57,028 bases of DNA from Parabacteroides sp. Marseille-P3160 (GTDB lineage: Bacteria; Bacteroidota; Bacteroidia; Bacteroidales; Tannerellaceae), in NCBI RefSeq assembly GCF_900162725.1, contig NZ_LT799418.1:2972105-3029132 (forward strand), written 5' to 3'. Every line of letters begins with the position of its first letter. The stretch's first letter is position 1. Of this stretch, positions 42,935 to 52,253 are shown piece by piece. The translations under genes and the position numbers were made by a program. Below the pieces are notes generated by a model. It was not told the origin of the DNA and made no database searches. It saw only the letters and a program-made list of their open reading frames with translations.

Positions 42935-45900
42935 GACTCTATTACATATTTTTTAGGTTTATCATCTTCCTTCCTGAAAACGAACCAGTAAGCCAACGGC
43001 AATACAGTAAGGATAAATACCATAGAGAGAATCGTCCCGAAGCAAATCACGGTTCCCATCGGACACCAAAGCGGGCTCTTACTAAGGATCATCGGAATGA
43101 CACCCATCGATGCGGCTGCCGAAGTCAGGAAGATAGGACGCATCCGGCGCTTTCCGGCTTCAAGAGCTGCCTCTTTCACACCCTTTCCATGTACGTGCCG
43201 CAACTCTTCAGTATAGTCGAACATGATAATTCCGTTACGTACAATAATACCAATCAAACTTATTAATCCTAATACGGCTGTCACACTAAAGTCGACTCCC
43301 ATAATCTTGAGTCCGAGAGCGGCTCCAAGGAGGCTCAATGAGGTGGAAGCTAAAACGAGCGTAGCCAGACTCACTTTTTTGAAATGGAAAAGAAGGATAA
43401 AAAAGATAATAACGATCGCAATCGTCAATCCCCCTACAATCTTAGGCATTGTCTCTCCGTCCGATTCTTTTACTCCTCCGTAAGAGACGGACACTCCTTT
43501 CGGCAGGGAGGTTTCAGACAAAGACTCTACAATCTCCTCCACTTTCGCTTGCGTCTTCCCCACATAAGACCCTCTTTTCACATCGACGAGCACGGACAAA
43601 GTGCGCACACCATTCCTCCGGACAATCTGCCCTTCGTTCCAATCGCTCGTCACCGTTGCGATCTGACGCAGCGGCACGCTGGGCGACATAATGCCGGAGA
43701 CGTATTCGTTCGCCACATCTTCTGCCTGTGGATCGACATGCTCCCATTTAGATTTCAAAACAACGGGTAACTTATAATCATCCTCCCAGATTGTCGTGAT
43801 CGGAGCGCCACCGAAACGGGCACCGAGTGTGATCCCCAAGATCGCCTCGTTCACACCCAAGCGGTTCGATTCGACCGGATCGATAGCGATATTAATACCG
43901 GGAAGAGGCTCTTCATAATTGGTATATACCCGGATCGGCTCGTCCAATTTCTTCATCTCCAACTGTAAGGTATCGGCAAATTTCTTCAAATCGGCAATCT
44001 TATCACCGGAAATGCGTACATCAATATCCGCATCTACATTTTGATAATCCAATTGTTTAAACTTAACGAACGCATTGGGATAATGATACGCATAGGTCGT
44101 GGCATATTTGTCCAGCAAATGTTCCGTCTCCTTATTCGACGTCGTATTGACAATAAACTGGGCGAAATTACTCCCTCCTATTTTCGGAGCGTAAGTAGTC
44201 TGAAAACGGGGGGAGCCGGAACCAATAAAAGACGTGATCGAAACAACGCTTTCTTCTTTCCGGAGAATGCCTTCCAGGTCTTGTGCAACCGCTTCGGTCT
44301 GTTCCAACGAACTTCCCTGTGGAAGATAGATCTCCACGGCAAACTGATTACGCTCCGCGATCGGCATCAGCTTCACCGGCAGGCTGGAAAACAGGAAAGC
44401 ACCACCGATAACAGACAGCACACCGATCGACAACGAGATTCTGGGATAGCGGAACGCCATCTCCAGGAATCGGTTATACTGTGATTGCAGCACATCCAAC
44501 AGAGACTTCTTCTTTGGTTTTTTTTCATCCTCCACCTTCTGATGCAACCCTTTCCTGATGAAGAAATATTGCATAAAAGGAATTAACAGGATAGCGACTC
44601 CCAGAGAAATTCCTAAGGTAATCAGTATCGTCCAGGGGAATGATTCCACAAAATCATGCATCTGTCCGGTTAAAATAAACAAAAAAGGGAAAAAGGTAAT
44701 GCTGATGGCCAAAGTAGCCGACAGGATAGCTTTGAAATATTCCTTTGCACTTTCGATAGAAGCTTGCCAACGCGCAATGCCGTGATCCAGCTTTTCCAGA
44801 TAACTATCCACAATGACAATGGAATTGTCGACAATCATACCCAGTACTACGACCAGTCCTGCCAGCGTCACAGTATTTAATTCGAGACCAAACGCATACA
44901 TCAGCCCGATAGAGATAAATATCGTGATCGGAATCGAGGAAGCGGCTACACCGGCTACCCGCAGCGGAAGCAGCACCATCGTTACCAAGATCACTGCAAT
45001 GATGGCAATTAACAATTCCTTCAGAAACGTATCGACCGAATCTCCGACAACTTGCGACTGGTCGGCAATCCGACTGATATGAATATCACTGGGAATATCT
45101 TTTTGAAACTGCTCAATAATTGCATTAACGTCTTTCCCATATTGCACGATATTATATCCTTCGCGCATTTCAGTTGATAAAATCAAGCATTTCTTCCCAT
45201 TGTTTGTCGTATAGCTTGTCGGTTTCGGATACTCTCTCACCACTGTTGCAATATTCTTCAGACGGATATGATTGCCCTGCACATCGGAGTAGATGATTTG
45301 TTCTTCGATATCCCTCTCGGATTGATAAGGTCTTGACAGATGGATAGGAATTACCATGTCCTTATTATCAATCTTCCCGGCCGTCGTGATAAAGCCTTTC
45401 GATAGTAGTGTTTGATAGAGATTTAATACATTGATGCCATAACCGGCAAGCTTTTCTTTTTCAATATAGATACTGATCTGTTCCGATTGCGTACCGTAAC
45501 GGCGCAGGTTGGAGACCGATTCGATCGTACGCAGCCGGTCCTCCAGGTTCTCCAACTGTTTTTCAAGTTGCCGGTATGTTTTCGTCTCCGATTCGAGCGT
45601 GATCAGTAAGGCCGATGTATCACCGAAATCATCATTGGCGATTAATGCCAATACGCCGGAAGGCAATTGCATCTTAAACGAACTCAGCCCATGTTTGATC
45701 TTCGACCAGACTTCGTCTTTATTGTTTACATTGTCATTCAACTCCACATAGACATACACAATCCCGTCCCTCGATTGAGAATAGGTTTTCGATTTCTTCA
45801 CCTCTTTGTATGTAAAGAGGAAGTTCTCCAACGGTTTGGCCAATTGCTCTTCAATCTCGGCTGCAGTAGCCCCGGGATAAACTCCGGCAACGACTCCCTG

Positions 45901-46053
45901 ACGAATGGTAAAGGCTGGAAACTCTTGTTTCGGCATAACCACAAGCGAATAAATACCGAATAAAATCAAACCTACCGTGATCAGGTTGACAATCCTATGA
46001 TATTTCATCGCCCAGGCGATAAATCCTTTTTCTTGTTCCATAATCTCTTTCAT
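42931..46053 (-). CDS. RND efflux pump permease
   Basis: 1040 residues, the usual length for an AcrB-type pump. Twelve membrane segments are expected: the first begins IVNLITVGLILFGIYSLVV, and the conserved motif GLVVVLGMIVDNSIVIVDSYLEKL lies in the TM4 region, with GIIVRNGIIMFDYTEELRH in the TM10 region. Two large periplasmic loops with EQTEAVAQDL-like repeats are present. Substrate is unknown; it clusters with a TolC-like channel and an adaptor, and with an AraC regulator. An internal ATG at 46041 is an alternative start. Confidence 0.94.
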   Translation of the reverse strand: MKEIMEQEKGFIAWAMKYHRIVNLITVGLILFGIYSLVVMPKQEFPAFTIRQGVVAGVYPGATAAEIEEQLAKPLENFLFTYKEVKKSKTYSQSRDGIVYVYVELNDNVNNKDEVWSKIKHGLSSFKMQLPSGVLALIANDDFGDTSALLITLESETKTYRQLEKQLENLEDRLRTIESVSNLRRYGTQSEQISIYIEKEKLAGYGINVLNLYQTLLSKGFITTAGKIDNKDMVIPIHLSRPYQSERDIEEQIIYSDVQGNHIRLKNIATVVREYPKPTSYTTNNGKKCLILSTEMREGYNIVQYGKDVNAIIEQFQKDIPSDIHISRIADQSQVVGDSVDTFLKELLIAIIAVILVTMVLLPLRVAGVAASSIPITIFISIGLMYAFGLELNTVTLAGLVVVLGMIVDNSIVIVDSYLEKLDHGIARWQASIESAKEYFKAILSATLAISITFFPFLFILTGQMHDFVESFPWTILITLGISLGVAILLIPFMQYFFIRKGLHQKVEDEKKPKKKSLLDVLQSQYNRFLEMAFRYPRISLSIGVLSVIGGAFLFSSLPVKLMPIAERNQFAVEIYLPQGSSLEQTEAVAQDLEGILRKEESVVSITSFIGSGSPRFQTTYAPKIGGSNFAQFIVNTTSNKETEHLLDKYATTYAYHYPNAFVKFKQLDYQNVDADIDVRISGDKIADLKKFADTLQLEMKKLDEPIRVYTNYEEPLPGINIAIDPVESNRLGVNEAILGITLGARFGGAPITTIWEDDYKLPVVLKSKWEHVDPQAEDVANEYVSGIMSPSVPLRQIATVTSDWNEGQIVRRNGVRTLSVLVDVKRGSYVGKTQAKVEEIVESLSETSLPKGVSVSYGGVKESDGETMPKIVGGLTIAIVIIFFILLFHFKKVSLATLVLASTSLSLLGAALGLKIMGVDFSVTAVLGLISLIGIIVRNGIIMFDYTEELRHVHGKGVKEAALEAGKRRMRPIFLTSAAASMGVIPMILSKSPLWCPMGTVICFGTILSMVFILTVLPLAYWFVFRKEDDKPKKYVIES

Positions 46054-47108
46054 TTGTTCGTTGCGACCTCAACGATAGATCCCGGGCTTATATTCTGGTA
46101 TCCTTCGACAATCAACAGATCGCCCTCCCGAAGCCCCTCTTCAATCACGACTCCATTCCCAAGCAGACTTCCTAAAACGACTTCCTTATAGACCGCCTTA
46201 TTTTCATCATCCTTCAACCAGACAAAATGTTTGCCCGAATAATCGATCTGCACCGATTGAAGCGGCACGACAATGTCCTTCTTTTCTTTTTTTTCCACAT
46301 TCTTTGTTAGATAGGCCTTACAGACCATGCCGGGCATGATTCGTGCCTCTTTATTATTGATCTGCGCTTTGACGTCATAGGTATGCGAGATGGGATGTGC
46401 ACTGACTCCTTTCTCGACAATCTTACCCTCAAAAACCGCGTCTTCCAGTGCCGCGATCTTAACCTGACAAGTTTCACCGAGCCGGATCCCCGATATTTCA
46501 TTTTCCGGTATGGCGATACGAACCTTCACCGACTGGATCGTTACCAGATTATAAATCGGCGTGCCGGGCAACACATTGGCGCCGGCTTCCTGGTACCGCC
46601 GGCTGATCACTCCTGCGAAAGGAGCATATAACTTACAATCATCCAGATTCTTGCGCATCACCTCTTCGCTGGATCTTGCCTGCTCTAAAGCCGTCTTGGC
46701 TTCGATATATTTGATTTCCGGGAGACTATTGTTCTCATGAAGCAAGGATAACCGGTTATAGGCATCCTGCGCCTGATTCAGGGTAGCTTTCGCAGCTGCG
46801 TGCATGTTTTCCATCGTTTTTGTATTCAGCTGTGCCAGCAGTTGACCTTTCCTCACCTGCTGTCCTTCTTGCATGTATACTTGTTCCATATTACCACTCA
46901 CTTCAAAGCTCAGGTCTACAGCATTCTCTCCTTCAACCGTCCCTATATACTCCTGTTGATAAAGGTTCGCTTTATACTCGATCTTCTCTAAACGAACCAA
47001 TGTCTTCCGCACTTCTTTGTTTTTTTCTTTCCCTGGAGAACAGGATATGGCTCCAACCAGGAGTAGAGCACACACACCTTTGCTTAGGAAACCTACAATT
47101 CTATTCAT
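46050..47108 (-). CDS. RND efflux periplasmic adaptor lipoprotein
   Basis: 352 residues. Lipoprotein signal ending VGAISCSPGK, so the protein is probably lipid-anchored. The lipoyl/hairpin region has VSGNMEQVYMQEGQQVRKGQLLAQLN and the matching APFAGVISRRYQEAGANVLPGTPIYNL; the beta-barrel and membrane-proximal domains follow. First gene of the operon; 4-bp overlap with the pump gene couples translation. The divergent AraC-type gene begins 160 bp away and is the likely regulator. Confidence 0.93.
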   Translation of the reverse strand: MNRIVGFLSKGVCALLLVGAISCSPGKEKNKEVRKTLVRLEKIEYKANLYQQEYIGTVEGENAVDLSFEVSGNMEQVYMQEGQQVRKGQLLAQLNTKTMENMHAAAKATLNQAQDAYNRLSLLHENNSLPEIKYIEAKTALEQARSSEEVMRKNLDDCKLYAPFAGVISRRYQEAGANVLPGTPIYNLVTIQSVKVRIAIPENEISGIRLGETCQVKIAALEDAVFEGKIVEKGVSAHPISHTYDVKAQINNKEARIMPGMVCKAYLTKNVEKKEKKDIVVPLQSVQIDYSGKHFVWLKDDENKAVYKEVVLGSLLGNGVVIEEGLREGDLLIVEGYQNISPGSIVEVATNK

Positions 47109-47268
47109 ACCTAACCATCCTATTAAATTAATCTACCTTATTTATTGGGGACAAAGGTCTGTTTATTCAACGAATAGTTTTAACTCATTTCTTCTACAAT
47201 GATATTCAAAATGTCGCATCTTTATCTATCTTTGTCTGTAAGTCTTTTTTAATCCATAATAAAAACGT
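47109..47268. promoter_or_regulatory. Divergent promoter region between the RND operon and the AraC gene
   Basis: This 160-bp stretch must hold both promoters. A plus-strand -7 box TATCTTTG is at 47227-47234, 35 bp upstream of the regulator's ATG. On the minus strand GACCTTTG near 47147 resembles a -7 box with one mismatch. The likely AraC-type binding site would be here, but no clear direct repeats were seen. Confidence 0.5.
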
Positions 47269-48156
47269 ATGTCTAACAATGGCTACAACAGAATTTCTGT
47301 CGACGATATAGCGAAGTATACAAACACTTCCGGTATTAACAATTTCGTTGTCTCCGAAGAAGAGATGAATATAGATGAATATCCTTACGACCTTCGATAC
47401 CCGCATCTGTTGGAAGGTATTGCCTTCGCCATCTGCCTGAAAGGAACGGGAAGGATAAAAATCAACTTGCAGGAATACATCATCGAATCCAATTCGATTC
47501 TTATTCTCCTACCCAACTCCATCATACAAGTCCTCGAAAAAGACGAAAAGTTTCAACTTGAGTTTTTGTTCTTTTCGTTCGACTTTATCTCCGATTCGAA
47601 AATCATAACAGAAAAGGGAGTTTTAGAAATTATCGAACAGGTCTCTTATCTGAAACTCCACCAAAAAGCAATTGATGATCTGCTCGAGTTTCATTATTTT
47701 ATTGTCAAACAGTATAAAAAATCCACTCATCCGTATCGGGAAAAGATTGCCAAAAGTTTATTGCAAACGCTTATTTACGAGATCTTGCAACTGCATCAAA
47801 ACTCAACGGTTGGTATGGAAAGCGAAACGTTAAGTCGTCAGGAAGAGATCTTACAGCAATTTATTAAATTACTTTTCAAATACCACCGCCGGGAACGAAG
47901 TATTACATTTTACGCAAGCAAGATTTTCCTCACTCCTAAATATTTATCCAAAGTTATTCATGAGACAAGCGGAAAATCTATTTCACAATGGATCGACGAA
48001 ATGGTTATTATGGTGGCAAAAGCATTGCTGAAAAGTTCGGATATGACAGTCTCTGAAATCTCGGAAGAACTCAACTTCGCCACTCCGTCCCTCTTCTGCC
48101 GTTACTTCAAAAAGAATACAAGCCTCACTCCTATCCAATACCGGATAAAAGACTAA
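47269..48156 (+). CDS. AraC-family transcriptional regulator
   Basis: 295 residues. An N-terminal cupin-like sensing domain (about 20-170; FAICLKGTGRIKINLQEY and SILILLPNSIIQVLEKD) is followed by a C-terminal double helix-turn-helix: FYASKIFLTPKYLSKVIHETSGKSISQWI (first) and MTVSEISEELNFATPSLFCRYFKKNTSLTPIQYR (second), the standard AraC DNA-binding signature. Divergent orientation to the efflux operon points to that operon as a target. The effector is unknown. Confidence 0.9.
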   Translation: MSNNGYNRISVDDIAKYTNTSGINNFVVSEEEMNIDEYPYDLRYPHLLEGIAFAICLKGTGRIKINLQEYIIESNSILILLPNSIIQVLEKDEKFQLEFLFFSFDFISDSKIITEKGVLEIIEQVSYLKLHQKAIDDLLEFHYFIVKQYKKSTHPYREKIAKSLLQTLIYEILQLHQNSTVGMESETLSRQEEILQQFIKLLFKYHRRERSITFYASKIFLTPKYLSKVIHETSGKSISQWIDEMVIMVAKALLKSSDMTVSEISEELNFATPSLFCRYFKKNTSLTPIQYRIKD

Positions 48157-48197
48157 GAAAAGAAAGATCGGACGGGGATAAATTCTACTTATTCTCT

Positions 48198-48205
48198 TAA
48201 TTTTG
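48198..48205 (+). promoter_or_regulatory. Putative -7 box of the deformylase-like gene
   Basis: TAATTTTG, 17 bp upstream of the ATG at 48223. No clear -33 box. Confidence 0.4.
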
Positions 48206-48222
48206 CAGCATAATTCAACGAA

Positions 48223-48834
48223 ATGAATAAAACAATGCTATTTTTGGGAACACTTGTCGTAATCACAACATGCGTTTCCTGCCGTTCCATTAGTAATAAA
48301 GAAAGGAATAGTATTTTAGATGCAGACGAAAATACCCCTTTTGATATTTTGCAAACAACAAATCCTACGGATTCGCTATTTCTTCGCCGCAAGGCTAAGA
48401 ACATAAAAAGAGTGAACCGAATCGCGCACCATGCTACTTGGCAGCATTTCTTCAAACGACTGCGAAAAACGCTGGATCAAGCCGAGGGCGTCGGTTTGGC
48501 TGCTCCTCAGGTAAGTATCGGACGAAATGTCTTTTTATTTATGCGGATTGACAAACCGGGGCGGCCGGTGGAGATTGCTATCAATCCGCGTATTGTGAGT
48601 CATTCCGACGAAACAGTTTGTTTCGAACGCGACGGATGCCTTTCCATTCCCGATCGCAGTGGAAACTCCCGTCGATATGAATGGGTCGAAGTTGAATATT
48701 ATACGGAAAAAGGTGAAAAAATCAGAGAAAAATTAAGTGGAACTTCCCGGCAAACGGACTTTACCGGCGTTATTTTCCAACATGAATATGACCACTTACA
48801 AGGGATATTATTTGTTGATAAATTATGTGATTGA
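48223..48834 (+). CDS. Peptide-deformylase-like protein with signal peptide
   Basis: 203 residues. All three deformylase motifs are present: GVGLAAPQ (89-96), DGCLS (137-141; usually EGCLS), and QHEYDHLQG (186-194), giving metal ligands C139, H187, H191 and catalytic E188. Unlike the housekeeping enzyme, it starts with MNKTMLFLGTLVVITTCVSC, which looks like an export signal with a possible lipidated Cys at 16 or 20, followed by a 60-residue charged extension. If the signal is real, the enzyme works outside the cytoplasm and must act on something other than nascent formyl-methionine, or on released formyl peptides. An internal start could instead give a cytoplasmic enzyme, but the first possible internal Met is M107, beyond motif I. 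Confidence 0.85.
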   Translation: MNKTMLFLGTLVVITTCVSCRSISNKERNSILDADENTPFDILQTTNPTDSLFLRRKAKNIKRVNRIAHHATWQHFFKRLRKTLDQAEGVGLAAPQVSIGRNVFLFMRIDKPGRPVEIAINPRIVSHSDETVCFERDGCLSIPDRSGNSRRYEWVEVEYYTEKGEKIREKLSGTSRQTDFTGVIFQHEYDHLQGILFVDKLCD

Positions 48835-48849
48835 ACCCTGTTTTTTTCG

Positions 48850-48881
48850 TTTTAATTTTCGAATTAAAATTTTTATTTTTT
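48850..48881 (+). terminator. AT-rich hairpin terminator after the deformylase-like gene
   Basis: TTTTAATT (48850-48857) and AATTAAAA (48862-48869) enclose a TTCG loop, followed by a run of T with one A. It begins 15 bp after the stop at 48834. Confidence 0.6.
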
Positions 48882-48928
48882 GGAGTTAAAAATAAAGGTT
48901 AAGGAGTACACTTTATGAATCTATACCC

Positions 48929-48936
48929 TATATTTG
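48929..48936 (+). promoter_or_regulatory. Putative -7 box of the 32-residue small gene
   Basis: TATATTTG matches consensus, 43 bp upstream of the ATG at 48980. The -33 region shows no clear TTTG. Confidence 0.45.
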
Positions 48937-48979
48937 CCGTGTATTACTTATTTGATGTTTAACTTTTATTTTTACAAAA

Positions 48980-49078
48980 ATGGGAGATAAAAAGCCTGCT
49001 AAAAAGGAAGCGAAGAAACCGGCTAACAAACCGGCAGAGCAACCCAAGGCAAACATCGGTGACAAGAATAAGAAATAA
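48980..49078 (+). CDS. Small Lys/Pro/Ala-rich basic protein, 32 residues
   Basis: ATG at 48980 and TAA at 49076 enclose 32 codons: it begins MGDKKPAKKEAKKPANKPAE and ends GDKNKK, with 12 lysines. It is highly basic, low in complexity and has no signal peptide or hydrophobic core. The gene has a -7 box 43 bp upstream and a strong terminator 18 bp downstream, so it looks like an independent transcript. Its composition resembles histone-like or ribosome-associated tails; no family is recognised. The open frame is short enough to occur by chance, and the flanking signals are the main support. Confidence 0.6.
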   Translation: MGDKKPAKKEAKKPANKPAEQPKANIGDKNKK

Positions 49079-49096
49079 ATTCATTCCTTTATCTTT

Positions 49097-49126
49097 AAGG
49101 CGGATGCAAAAGCACCCGCCTTTTCT
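49097..49126 (+). terminator. Hairpin terminator of the small basic gene
   Basis: AAGGCGGaTGC (49097-49107) pairs with GCAcCCGCCTT (49112-49122) around AAAA, then TTTTCT. It sits between this gene and the convergent glycosidase gene. Confidence 0.75.
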
Positions 49127-49140
49127 ATGTATTCCCGGAT

Positions 49141-51540
49141 TTACTTTCCGATTTCCAATTTATTTTCCCCGGCCTTCAGTGGATATTCTTTTCCTTTCCA
49201 TACAAAAAGCCCTTCCGTCTGTTCCGGTAAACCCAGTTCAGCCGTCAGCTTGCCTTTTTTATCAATCCGGTAAGCGGCCGAAACTATACCGTTCGGATGA
49301 GGGATGGAACCGCTTACTTCTTTCAGGGAACCTAACGACGGTGCGATTCGTATCTTCCTGAATCCCGGAGCATCGCTATCGATCCCAAGCAGGATACGGT
49401 AGAATTCAATATTCGGACTGGAGCCCCAGGCATGGCAGTCAGAACGCGAAGGTTCGGGGGATTCCGCCCAGGTAGTCAGTCCGAGATCCAACTGGTCTTT
49501 CCAGATCTGGAGATTATCCAACAATTCATCCCCTAAGCCGGCTTTGCATAAGGCCTGATGGACGTAATAGCGGAAATAGATGGTGGCCTGCGCCAGCGAA
49601 GCGTCCGAAAGCGTCCGTTTCATCACCGAGGCCGCCTGTTCACCACTTACGATTCCAGCCAGGATAGCCAGCGAATTGACATGCTGAGAATAACTTCGAT
49701 GGTCATGCGTATCGGCAAACAAGCCCTTGCCCTCTACCCAGTATTTAGAAATGAAGCTCTGACGGATCTGTCGCGCCAATAGGCGGTAATGTTCCGCCAT
49801 TCCCGGCAAGCCGAAGGTTTCCTCCATTTCCGCCGTCGCATCCAATGTCAGCAAATACATCAGATCCTGAAAGGCGGAGTTGCCGTCCTTTTCCCGGATC
49901 GGCTGACCTGAAGCAAAGGAAGGCGACCAGTCCGCAAAGAACCAGTGCGGCACGTAACCGAGGCTATAATCGGGTTTCAGCCATTGTTCATACCAGGCCA
50001 GTATTCCGCGATAAGCCGGAAGCAACGACTTCAGATACGTTTCATCCCCGCGATACATCCAATAATCGTGTCCCATGCAAACCCACCAAAGCGAGAAAGA
50101 GGAAATGAACTGGTGCAGGCCGGACGGATAACGGCTCATCGTAATCCCGTCCATCGAAATCGACTGCCTCCCTTGTTCCAACGCATTCTTTACCAAGAAA
50201 GAATCCCGGGTATTATAGAGGGAGATCATCGCTTGGATGCGGGTGTCGCCAAAATACTGCAACTGCTCGTAGTAAGGGCAGTCCATATAGGTTTCGTTGG
50301 CGCAAAGACGCGCCGTCCGCCAACCGGTTTCCAATATTTTATTCAGTTCCGGATGTCCGGCAGCCGTAAATGTCGCCTCATTGACAAACGGATAAGCCGA
50401 AAAAGTACCGTAAATATCTTCAATCTGTAGCGGCTCGTCCACTGTCCGTATGTTCAGTTGTACGTAGCGCCAGGTGCGCCACCAGAGCGTAGTAAAACTC
50501 CGCCCCTCTCCTCCATCGGCAATAATGCGGTCTTCGTATCCGACAAAGCGTTTCCCCTCGATCTCATCCCGGTGTCCCTTTGAACGCGATTGGGCACTAT
50601 CCTGATAAAGAGCTTCGGCATATCCAATCCGGATCTCCGCCTGATTTCCCTTGGAAAAGAACAAGGAGAGGTATCCCGTCATGAGCTTCTGATGATCCAA
50701 AAGCAAAGTGACGGCTGTATTGGGCGGTATGATTAAAGAGGTAGATTTCTGTAAAAAGTCTTTCGGAATCTTTATATTCCCTGCTTTCCGCACCACCTGA
50801 AAACGTTCTTCATGCATCTCCATAGGCGGAATAGGAGTAGGAACCAACAATCGTCCCGGATAATCCATCGAACCCTTCACTGCAGCCCGGATCCCGGCTT
50901 GTGCATCCGCCCAGCCTGCGTCATCAAAGTCTTCCCGCTCCCATCCCCAAGGGTAAAGGGAAGCGTTCAGTTCCTCCCCGGCCCCGACGGCATAATAACC
51001 ATAGACCGGTTTGTTCCATGGGGCATAAGCCTTATTCTTAAAGCATTTCCAGGTGGCATCCGTATTCACCTCTTTTTCTGCATCGGTATTTCCCTGCAGT
51101 AAAAAGCCGGTTTGGAGGAAACTCATTTGCGGGATAGCCCGCTGTTCGGCAAAGTTCCAAACGACTGCTGCTAACTGGTTCCGTCCTTTCTTCAAATAAG
51201 GCGCCAGATCGACCGTCTCGAAGTTCCAATTGAAAGGATCGCTCCTTGCCGGGCCCAATGATACGAACTTTCCGTTCACATAAAGTTTATAGCGATTATC
51301 CGCCGAAATATGGACGATATAAGAGGCCGGCGCTCCGGTCAGTTCGACCGACTTCCGGAAAAGGTAAACGCCATACACGTTCGGCGCTTCTTCCGGCAAG
51401 GATATCCAGGCGGCTTTCCACCGTTCACCGGATAATAACTGAGGATTGATAAGGGATTGGCTATAGCCTTGTAATTGTATTTGCGCCGATAAAGAGCCGA
51501 CGCTCCAAAAGCAGAAAAACAGCAACAGAAGTCTTTTCAT
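49141..51540 (-). CDS. GH78-like alpha-L-rhamnosidase family protein
   Basis: 799 residues from MKRLLLLFF (51540); an ATG four codons upstream is less likely. Signal peptide ends near LSAQI. The N-terminal sandwich region (WKAAWISLPEE, YKLYVNGKFVSLGPARSDP) and the (alpha/alpha)6 region (ETYMDCPYYEQLQYFGDTRIQAM, MGHDYWMYRGDETYLKSLLPAY, YVPHWFFADWS) follow the GH78 layout, including an acidic catalytic region near the DCPYYEQ motif. Specificity is inferred; the nearby DCPxxE differs from the common DCPxRER form, so other deoxy-sugar glycosides are possible. No SusCD pair or other carbohydrate genes surround it. Confidence 0.82.
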   Translation of the reverse strand: MKRLLLLFFCFWSVGSLSAQIQLQGYSQSLINPQLLSGERWKAAWISLPEEAPNVYGVYLFRKSVELTGAPASYIVHISADNRYKLYVNGKFVSLGPARSDPFNWNFETVDLAPYLKKGRNQLAAVVWNFAEQRAIPQMSFLQTGFLLQGNTDAEKEVNTDATWKCFKNKAYAPWNKPVYGYYAVGAGEELNASLYPWGWEREDFDDAGWADAQAGIRAAVKGSMDYPGRLLVPTPIPPMEMHEERFQVVRKAGNIKIPKDFLQKSTSLIIPPNTAVTLLLDHQKLMTGYLSLFFSKGNQAEIRIGYAEALYQDSAQSRSKGHRDEIEGKRFVGYEDRIIADGGEGRSFTTLWWRTWRYVQLNIRTVDEPLQIEDIYGTFSAYPFVNEATFTAAGHPELNKILETGWRTARLCANETYMDCPYYEQLQYFGDTRIQAMISLYNTRDSFLVKNALEQGRQSISMDGITMSRYPSGLHQFISSFSLWWVCMGHDYWMYRGDETYLKSLLPAYRGILAWYEQWLKPDYSLGYVPHWFFADWSPSFASGQPIREKDGNSAFQDLMYLLTLDATAEMEETFGLPGMAEHYRLLARQIRQSFISKYWVEGKGLFADTHDHRSYSQHVNSLAILAGIVSGEQAASVMKRTLSDASLAQATIYFRYYVHQALCKAGLGDELLDNLQIWKDQLDLGLTTWAESPEPSRSDCHAWGSSPNIEFYRILLGIDSDAPGFRKIRIAPSLGSLKEVSGSIPHPNGIVSAAYRIDKKGKLTAELGLPEQTEGLFVWKGKEYPLKAGENKLEIGK

Positions 51541-51596
51541 GGTAGTTATCAATTATAAGAATCAGTGGATAAATGTAATATTATTTCAGATTATAA

Positions 51597-51636
51597 ACAA
51601 AAAAACTCACAAGGCTATCCATTAATCCTGTGAGTT
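51597..51636 (-). terminator. Terminator of the iorA-iorB operon
   Basis: AACTCACAaGG (51604-51614) pairs with CCtGTGAGTT (51627-51636). On the minus strand a run of seven T follows. The stem begins 18 bp past the iorB stop. Confidence 0.75.
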
Positions 51637-51653
51637 CTCTTATAATTAATCCG

Positions 51654-52253
51654 TTACAACGCCGTATCCTCTTCGATCAACTGTTGTGCGAGGGTATAAC
51701 CCGCCTCCAGTGCTTTCAGATTGAGGTTTACGATTGCCTCTCCTTTCCGTCCGAAAATGGAACGGATTCCTTGCTCTATTTTTTCGTAGGCCAATGAAAG
51801 GAAAGGTGAAGCCGCTCCCAGCATCACAATATTGGCCGCCCGTGCCGAACCGGCTTTTGAAGCGATTTCATCCACATCCAAAACGACTTTATGCGGCAAA
51901 CGATCTAACGCCTCCATTAGCCGATCCATTTCCGGATAGTTCGGAATATTGACAAAAGGACGCGAATTGGTGACGATCCATCCTTCTTTTTTCAAGTAAG
52001 GTAAATATCTCAGGCTCTCCATCGGTTCCAGGGAGATGATCAAATCCGCCTCCCCTTTCGGGATCAAGTCCGACGCGATCGGTTGGTCGGATAAACGTAA
52101 ATGTGATTGCACATCCCCTCCCCTCTGGCTCATTCCGTGGACTTCCGCCTGTTTCATAAACAGGTTATCCTCCAAAGCGGCTTCTCCGATAACGGCAGCA
52201 ATTGAAAGGATGCCCTGTCCGCCTACTCCCGATAAGATAATATCTCTTTTCAT
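51654..52253 (-). CDS. iorB: Indolepyruvate:ferredoxin oxidoreductase beta subunit
   Basis: 199 residues from MKRDIILSGVGGQG (52253). A longer start at 52295 would sit well inside iorA and is rejected; the chosen ATG overlaps the iorA stop by 4 bp. The gamma-type domain is shown by GVGGQGILSIAAVIGEAA and VHGMSQRGGDVQSHLRL. With the alpha subunit it oxidises aryl-2-oxoacids from aromatic amino acids to aryl-CoA, reducing ferredoxin. Confidence 0.92.
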   Translation of the reverse strand: MKRDIILSGVGGQGILSIAAVIGEAALEDNLFMKQAEVHGMSQRGGDVQSHLRLSDQPIASDLIPKGEADLIISLEPMESLRYLPYLKKEGWIVTNSRPFVNIPNYPEMDRLMEALDRLPHKVVLDVDEIASKAGSARAANIVMLGAASPFLSLAYEKIEQGIRSIFGRKGEAIVNLNLKALEAGYTLAQQLIEEDTAL

